Positions 61,045-64,000 of a stretch of DNA of 64,000 nucleotides are shown piece by piece. The position numbers and the translations under genes were made by a program. Location: positions 558,001 through 622,000 of the forward strand of contig CALEDQ010000008.1 in assembly GCA_937949615.1 (NCBI GenBank), given 5' to 3'. The notes beneath the pieces were generated by a model that searched no databases, was not told the DNA's origin, and saw only the letters and a list, made by a program, of their open reading frames with translations. The DNA is from an uncultured bacterium (lineage in GTDB: Bacteria; Muiribacteriota; Ozemobacteria; Ozemobacterales; Ozemobacteraceae). Numbering within the stretch: the first letter of the stretch is position 1; every line of letters starts with the position of its first letter.

Positions 61045-62094
61045 GTGCATAAACAGATAAATAACCAGATAAAGGCAACAATTCTCAGCTGCATTATGGG
61101 TCTGGCTCTGTGTTCAAACGCAGGAGCCGCAATCAACGCCACAAAAACTTCTGATGCGGTAACTTCATTTAAATCGACCGTTCTCGTCAACAGCAGCGAA
61201 ATCAAGGCTGACAGTCTGATTAAAAATGACGCTGACCAGCGCCTGCGTGAAGCTCTCGCGGCGGTTCAGATCGGGTTTATTCCGAACCCGCTCGGAGAAC
61301 TGGTTGTAGACCGGGCCACACTGCAGAAAAAGCTTGGCAATCTCATCAGAAACGTCGCTGTTCCTGAAAAAATCACGATCAGACGCAACGGTTCAATTCT
61401 TAAAGGCACAGATGTAAAAGAGAAAATCGCACAACTCTGCCAGCAGAAAACCGATGTCGATCTCGATATCGATCTTTCACGGGTGCCGACCAACATGGTT
61501 CTGCCTGGAAACGTCACCAGCTGGGATGTAAACACCGCTTCAGACAACACTCTGGGCATGAAACTTTTCGTGGTAACGGCAGAAACCGACGGTGGCCCTT
61601 TTCGGCAGCTGATTCAGATCAAGGTAAGCCGTTCATTTGAAGCAGCACAGCTTACAAGACTGGCCAAACCGGGTGAAGTAATCAATGCCGGCATGCTTAA
61701 AGCCAAAAAAGTGATTCTCAAAAGCGACCAGGGCACAATTCCTCTCAGCTACGAAGAAGCACTCGGAAAAAGCCTCGGGCGTTTCAAATCTGCCGGAACC
61801 ATGATCCGAGAAATCGACCTTGCCGAAGCGGTAAGCGAACCCTGTGAAATGGCCGGGGTAAAAACCATTGCCACCAATAAGGCCGGCCCGGCTGAAAAGG
61901 CCAGCCTGATGATCAAACCGGGTTCAAGCGTCGATTTTCTGGTCAACAGCGGCAACCTGTCGCTCAAGATTCCGGCTAAGGCAGTCAGCGGCGGTAATCC
62001 CGGCGATGAGATCACCCTGATCAACCTGCAGAACAAAAGAAGAATCAAGGGCGTCGTTACTGAGGAAGGAACTGTAGAATATGCGAAAAATTAA
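61045..62094 (+). CDS. flgA: Flagellar P-ring assembly chaperone FlgA
   Basis: A 349-residue periplasmic protein with a signal peptide (about residues 1-28). The C-terminal 130 residues match the FlgA SAF domain (TRLAKPGEVINAGMLKAKKV, ASLMIKPGSSVDFLVNSGNL, NPGDEITLINLQNKRRIKG). FlgA helps FlgI assemble into the P ring. The first 150 residues are longer than in many FlgA proteins. GTG start at 61045 without a clear ribosome site. It overlaps flgH by 14 bases. Confidence 0.88.
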   Translation: MHKQINNQIKATILSCIMGLALCSNAGAAINATKTSDAVTSFKSTVLVNSSEIKADSLIKNDADQRLREALAAVQIGFIPNPLGELVVDRATLQKKLGNLIRNVAVPEKITIRRNGSILKGTDVKEKIAQLCQQKTDVDLDIDLSRVPTNMVLPGNVTSWDVNTASDNTLGMKLFVVTAETDGGPFRQLIQIKVSRSFEAAQLTRLAKPGEVINAGMLKAKKVILKSDQGTIPLSYEEALGKSLGRFKSAGTMIREIDLAEAVSEPCEMAGVKTIATNKAGPAEKASLMIKPGSSVDFLVNSGNLSLKIPAKAVSGGNPGDEITLINLQNKRRIKGVVTEEGTVEYAKN

Positions 62095-62674
62095 TCTTTT
62101 ACTGATGACTGCCCTGATAATTCTCAGCTGTATGCCCTGCAGCGCAGCTTCACTTTGGCTGAGCGGCAACGACCTCTATTCAAACAAAGGCGGCAAGGAC
62201 TATCAGGCCGGCGACATAGTCACCATCGTTATATCTGAAGAATCGAACGCCCAGTCCAAAGCCACGACCTCTACGCAAAAGCAGTCTACAACAGAGGTAA
62301 CCACCGGACCTAAGATCCCAACCTTCAAAAAGCTGATCGACAAATTTGTTGGCAAGCATGACGTCAATAACACCTTCGATGGCACAGGCACCACAACCAG
62401 ATCTGGCCGTCTGACCGGCACCCTTACCGCCAAGGTACTCGAAGTTCTGCAGAACGGCAATCTGCTCATCGAGGGCAGTCGCTCGATCATGGTTAACGGT
62501 GAAACGCAGATCATGCGCGTTCGTGGTGTCGCCAGACCCAGAGATGTCGACGCCAGCAACAGCATAAACTCAAAACTTCTCGCCGATGCTCAGATCAAAT
62601 TCGACGGCAAGGGTGCGATTGGTCGAACAAGCCGCCAGGGCCTGATTACCAAATTTATGGATGTAATATTCTGA
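62081..62674 (+). CDS. flgH: Flagellar L-ring protein FlgH
   Basis: A 197-residue outer-membrane L-ring subunit. Signal region residues 1-22, with Cys candidates at ILSC for a lipoprotein. Diagnostic: SLWLSGNDLYSNKGGKDYQ, GDIVTIVISEESNAQSKATT, GRLTGTLTAKVLEVLQNGNL and RGVARPRDVDASNSINSKLL. It shows that the cell has an outer membrane. AAGGAAC precedes the ATG. flgI, which often follows, is absent: the operon stops at a hairpin. Confidence 0.93.
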   Translation: MRKINLLLMTALIILSCMPCSAASLWLSGNDLYSNKGGKDYQAGDIVTIVISEESNAQSKATTSTQKQSTTEVTTGPKIPTFKKLIDKFVGKHDVNNTFDGTGTTTRSGRLTGTLTAKVLEVLQNGNLLIEGSRSIMVNGETQIMRVRGVARPRDVDASNSINSKLLADAQIKFDGKGAIGRTSRQGLITKFMDVIF

Positions 62675-62722
62675 CTTGAGTTTTTATAAGGGTTTGTCCG
62701 CATGGATTGACCCGGACCACTT

Positions 62723-62763
62723 AAAAAAGAAGCCCCAAATTCACTTTTGGGGCTTCTTTTTTT
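62723..62763. terminator. Terminator after flgH (bidirectional)
   Basis: Seventeen-base-pair stem (62723-62739 with 62746-62762), six-base loop, ending in a run of T; the other strand also ends U-rich. It separates flgH from the convergent hydrogenase-type gene. Confidence 0.92.
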
Positions 62764-62772
62764 ATGCAAAAA

Positions 62773-63519
62773 TCATCCGATTTTACCAATCAAGCGCAGC
62801 AAGCCATCGAGAATAGTCAGCGGGTGAGGCGGGCAGCCGGGAATGAAAAGATCGACCGGCATCAGGTCGGTGACGCCGTTGTTCTGTTCGGGCTGGTCAC
62901 GAAAAACTCCACCACTGATCGCACAGGTGCCGATCGCAACGACAAGTTTCGGGCTGGGAACAGCTGCAAAAGTGCCGATAGTTGCGGCCTGCATGTTCCG
63001 GGTTACCGGTCCGGTGACCAGAATACCGTCAGAGTGCCTTGGCGAAGCCACGATTTTGATGCCGAATCTGCTCAGGTCAAATACAACGGTGGTAAGAACG
63101 TTGATATCTACTTCGCAACCGTTACAGCCCCCGGCACTGACCTGTCTGAACTGAATCGAGCGGCCGAACATTTCGCACTCCAGTGCATTGGCAAGCTTGA
63201 TTTCAGAACTGTTCACGACAAGATCTGTTCGTTTACTCACTGCCAGACGATGGTCGTTCGAAAAAGCGACGGCACCCTCCGGGCAGACTTCGGCGCAGGC
63301 GCCGCAGAAAATACACCGGCCGAGGTCGATCTGCAAATCTTTGCCGGGCACAATGGCTGCGGTTGGGCAGACTTCAGTGCAAAGCCCGCAGGCCTGGCGA
63401 CATTTTTCCCGAACTATGACAGGTCGACCGCGAAGGCGATCAGGTAAAGTCGGGAGCTTTTCAGGATATGGAATTGTCCGGAAACCCTGTTGCAGGCGGG
63501 CAGCCAAGATCTTCAGCAT
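62773..63519 (-). CDS. Ferredoxin-NuoB-like hydrogenase/complex I small subunit
   Basis: A 248-residue electron-transfer subunit. Residues about 35-100 form a two-[4Fe-4S] ferredoxin domain (CGLCTEVCPTAA and CIFCGACAEVCPEGA). The C-terminal half is NuoB/HycG-like with the proximal cluster ligands: Cys pair in GGCNGCEVDINVL, then GTCAISGG and GCPPHPLTI. Such fusions occur in group 4 [NiFe] hydrogenases and related complexes. Start at 63519 with GAGG eight bases ahead; an upstream in-frame start at 63651 would overlap the next gene. It is 10 bases behind the NuoD-like gene. Confidence 0.88.
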   Translation of the reverse strand: MLKILAARLQQGFRTIPYPEKLPTLPDRLRGRPVIVREKCRQACGLCTEVCPTAAIVPGKDLQIDLGRCIFCGACAEVCPEGAVAFSNDHRLAVSKRTDLVVNSSEIKLANALECEMFGRSIQFRQVSAGGCNGCEVDINVLTTVVFDLSRFGIKIVASPRHSDGILVTGPVTRNMQAATIGTFAAVPSPKLVVAIGTCAISGGVFRDQPEQNNGVTDLMPVDLFIPGCPPHPLTILDGLLRLIGKIG

Positions 63520-63529
63520 CAGTTGAACC

Positions 63530-64000
63530 TCATAAATCGAATCCGCAGTAAGAAAGGTTGAAGCTTTTGTTGCACAGCGGAAAATCTGATATTTCCTGAT
63601 TTCGCAGTGCCATTGCCAGGCCGGTCCAGTTATGGAAGGATGGATCAACAACTTTGTATTTTAAAAAGTTCCCATGCGCATCGGTAATTGCCGTGTGGCA
63701 GATTTCGCCACGCCAGCCTTCAACCAGAGAAACAGCTATGGAATCTGGTCGGCAGACCGTTTGCTTAGACTCTTTGCCAGCAGCTTCTGGTAAACCGCCA
63801 GGGAGATCTGGAACGAGCTTCAGAAGAAAACGCAGAGAATCCTGAATTTCATGCCAGCGGATCATGGCTCTGGCAGCCACATCACCTGTCATGATTTCCA
63901 CGGGCGGCATAGCTGGAAAGTCACCTTGCAGATATTGCCCGGTCGGAAAATCCTGGCGAATATCTCTGACTATGCCACATGCCCGGGCTGCCGGCCCGAC
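63530..64000 (-). CDS. NuoD/HycE-like large subunit, C-terminal part (cut by window edge)
   Basis: The frame is open to the edge, giving 156 residues of the C-terminal part of a complex I 49-kDa/group 4 hydrogenase large subunit (VGPAARACGIVRDIRQDFPT, MTGDVAARAMIRWHEI, SLVEGWRGEICHTAITD, VVDPSFHNWTGLAMALR, NKSFNLSYCGFDL). In true [NiFe] hydrogenases the C-terminal nickel motif is DPCxxC; here DPS with no second Cys in register, so nickel is not expected to be bound this way. The missing N-terminal motif lies outside the window. It is upstream of the NuoB-like gene in the same operon. Confidence 0.85.
   Translation of the reverse strand, partial: VGPAARACGIVRDIRQDFPTGQYLQGDFPAMPPVEIMTGDVAARAMIRWHEIQDSLRFLLKLVPDLPGGLPEAAGKESKQTVCRPDSIAVSLVEGWRGEICHTAITDAHGNFLKYKVVDPSFHNWTGLAMALRNQEISDFPLCNKSFNLSYCGFDL

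Noticed and set aside
1..64000. CRISPR arrays, tRNA, rRNA, prophage or transposase genes
   Set aside because: I found no regularly spaced repeats, cloverleaf or rRNA sequence, and no phage or transposase domains in any frame, though a small RNA could be missed by eye.

Overview
The window reads as chromosomal DNA of a Gram-negative-type (two-membrane), motile bacterium that is probably anaerobic or fermentative. The envelope evidence is a flagellar L-ring gene (flgH), a type IV pilus secretin with its pilMNOP partners, and many Sec signal peptides. The anaerobic evidence is the [FeFe]-hydrogenase maturase gene hydE and, at the right edge, two subunits of a membrane-hydrogenase/complex I-like module. 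Spo­IID-type peptidoglycan enzymes (three paralogues), a CarD regulator, a SpoIID-linked MurNAc operon and frequent TTG/GTG starts would fit a deep-branching phylum such as Candidatus Riflebacteria, but that placement is a guess from gene content. There are no rRNA or tRNA genes, CRISPR arrays, prophage genes or transposase genes that I can see.

Layout. 1-11.4 kb (all +): SixA-like phosphatase (cut by the edge), esterase, methyltransferase, PpiC, metallo-hydrolase, glycogen debranching enzyme, a secreted phospholipase D-like protein with a winged-helix tail, transketolase, glyoxalase-family protein, membrane-anchored endonuclease, YibE/F membrane protein. 11.5-16 kb: two unknown/HEAT proteins, dCTP deaminase, zinc ribbon, then three minus-strand genes. 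16-26 kb: second secreted phospholipase D-like protein, hydE, msrBA, a PAS/sigma-54 activator with a palindrome in front, a secreted unknown, fatty-acyl-CoA ligase, slyD, dprA. 26-33 kb: rplY, carD, a zinc-ribbon/Sel1 protein and three TPR proteins.

33-41 kb is the most coherent pathway: an ABC sugar importer whose binding protein is fused to its first permease, the second permease, a BadF-type amino-sugar kinase, MurQ etherase and a SpoIID-type glycan-cleaving enzyme, all overlapping or nearly so, followed by a small lipoprotein and a secreted PGRP-type amidase. Together they would cut peptidoglycan, import MurNAc-type sugars and convert them to GlcNAc-6-P; nagB for the later step lies at 48.2 kb. 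No ABC ATPase is encoded here. A second SpoIID protein is at 41.9 kb and a third at 51 kb.

43.5-46 kb has an EF-hand protein bracketed by two copies of a roughly 105-bp repeat, then an RlmM-like RNA methyltransferase. 46-52.5 kb: secreted FAD oxidoreductase, nagB, miaB, queH, spoIID-3. 52.5-57.4 kb: pilM-N-O-P, a small membrane protein, pilQ. 57.5-58.6 kb: aroC (minus). 58.75-62.7 kb: a sigma-28-like promoter followed by DUF501-flgF-flgG-flgA-flgH, with a terminator where flgI is often found. 62.8-64 kb (minus): ferredoxin/NuoB-like and NuoD-like hydrogenase-type subunits; the latter has DPS instead of the nickel-binding DPC motif, suggesting a hydrogenase-related complex rather than a true [NiFe] hydrogenase.

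Intergenic space is short throughout (no gap above 300 bases). Many gene ends carry strong hairpins that act as terminators, often between convergent genes. All functional calls are from reading the sequence; no database search was run.
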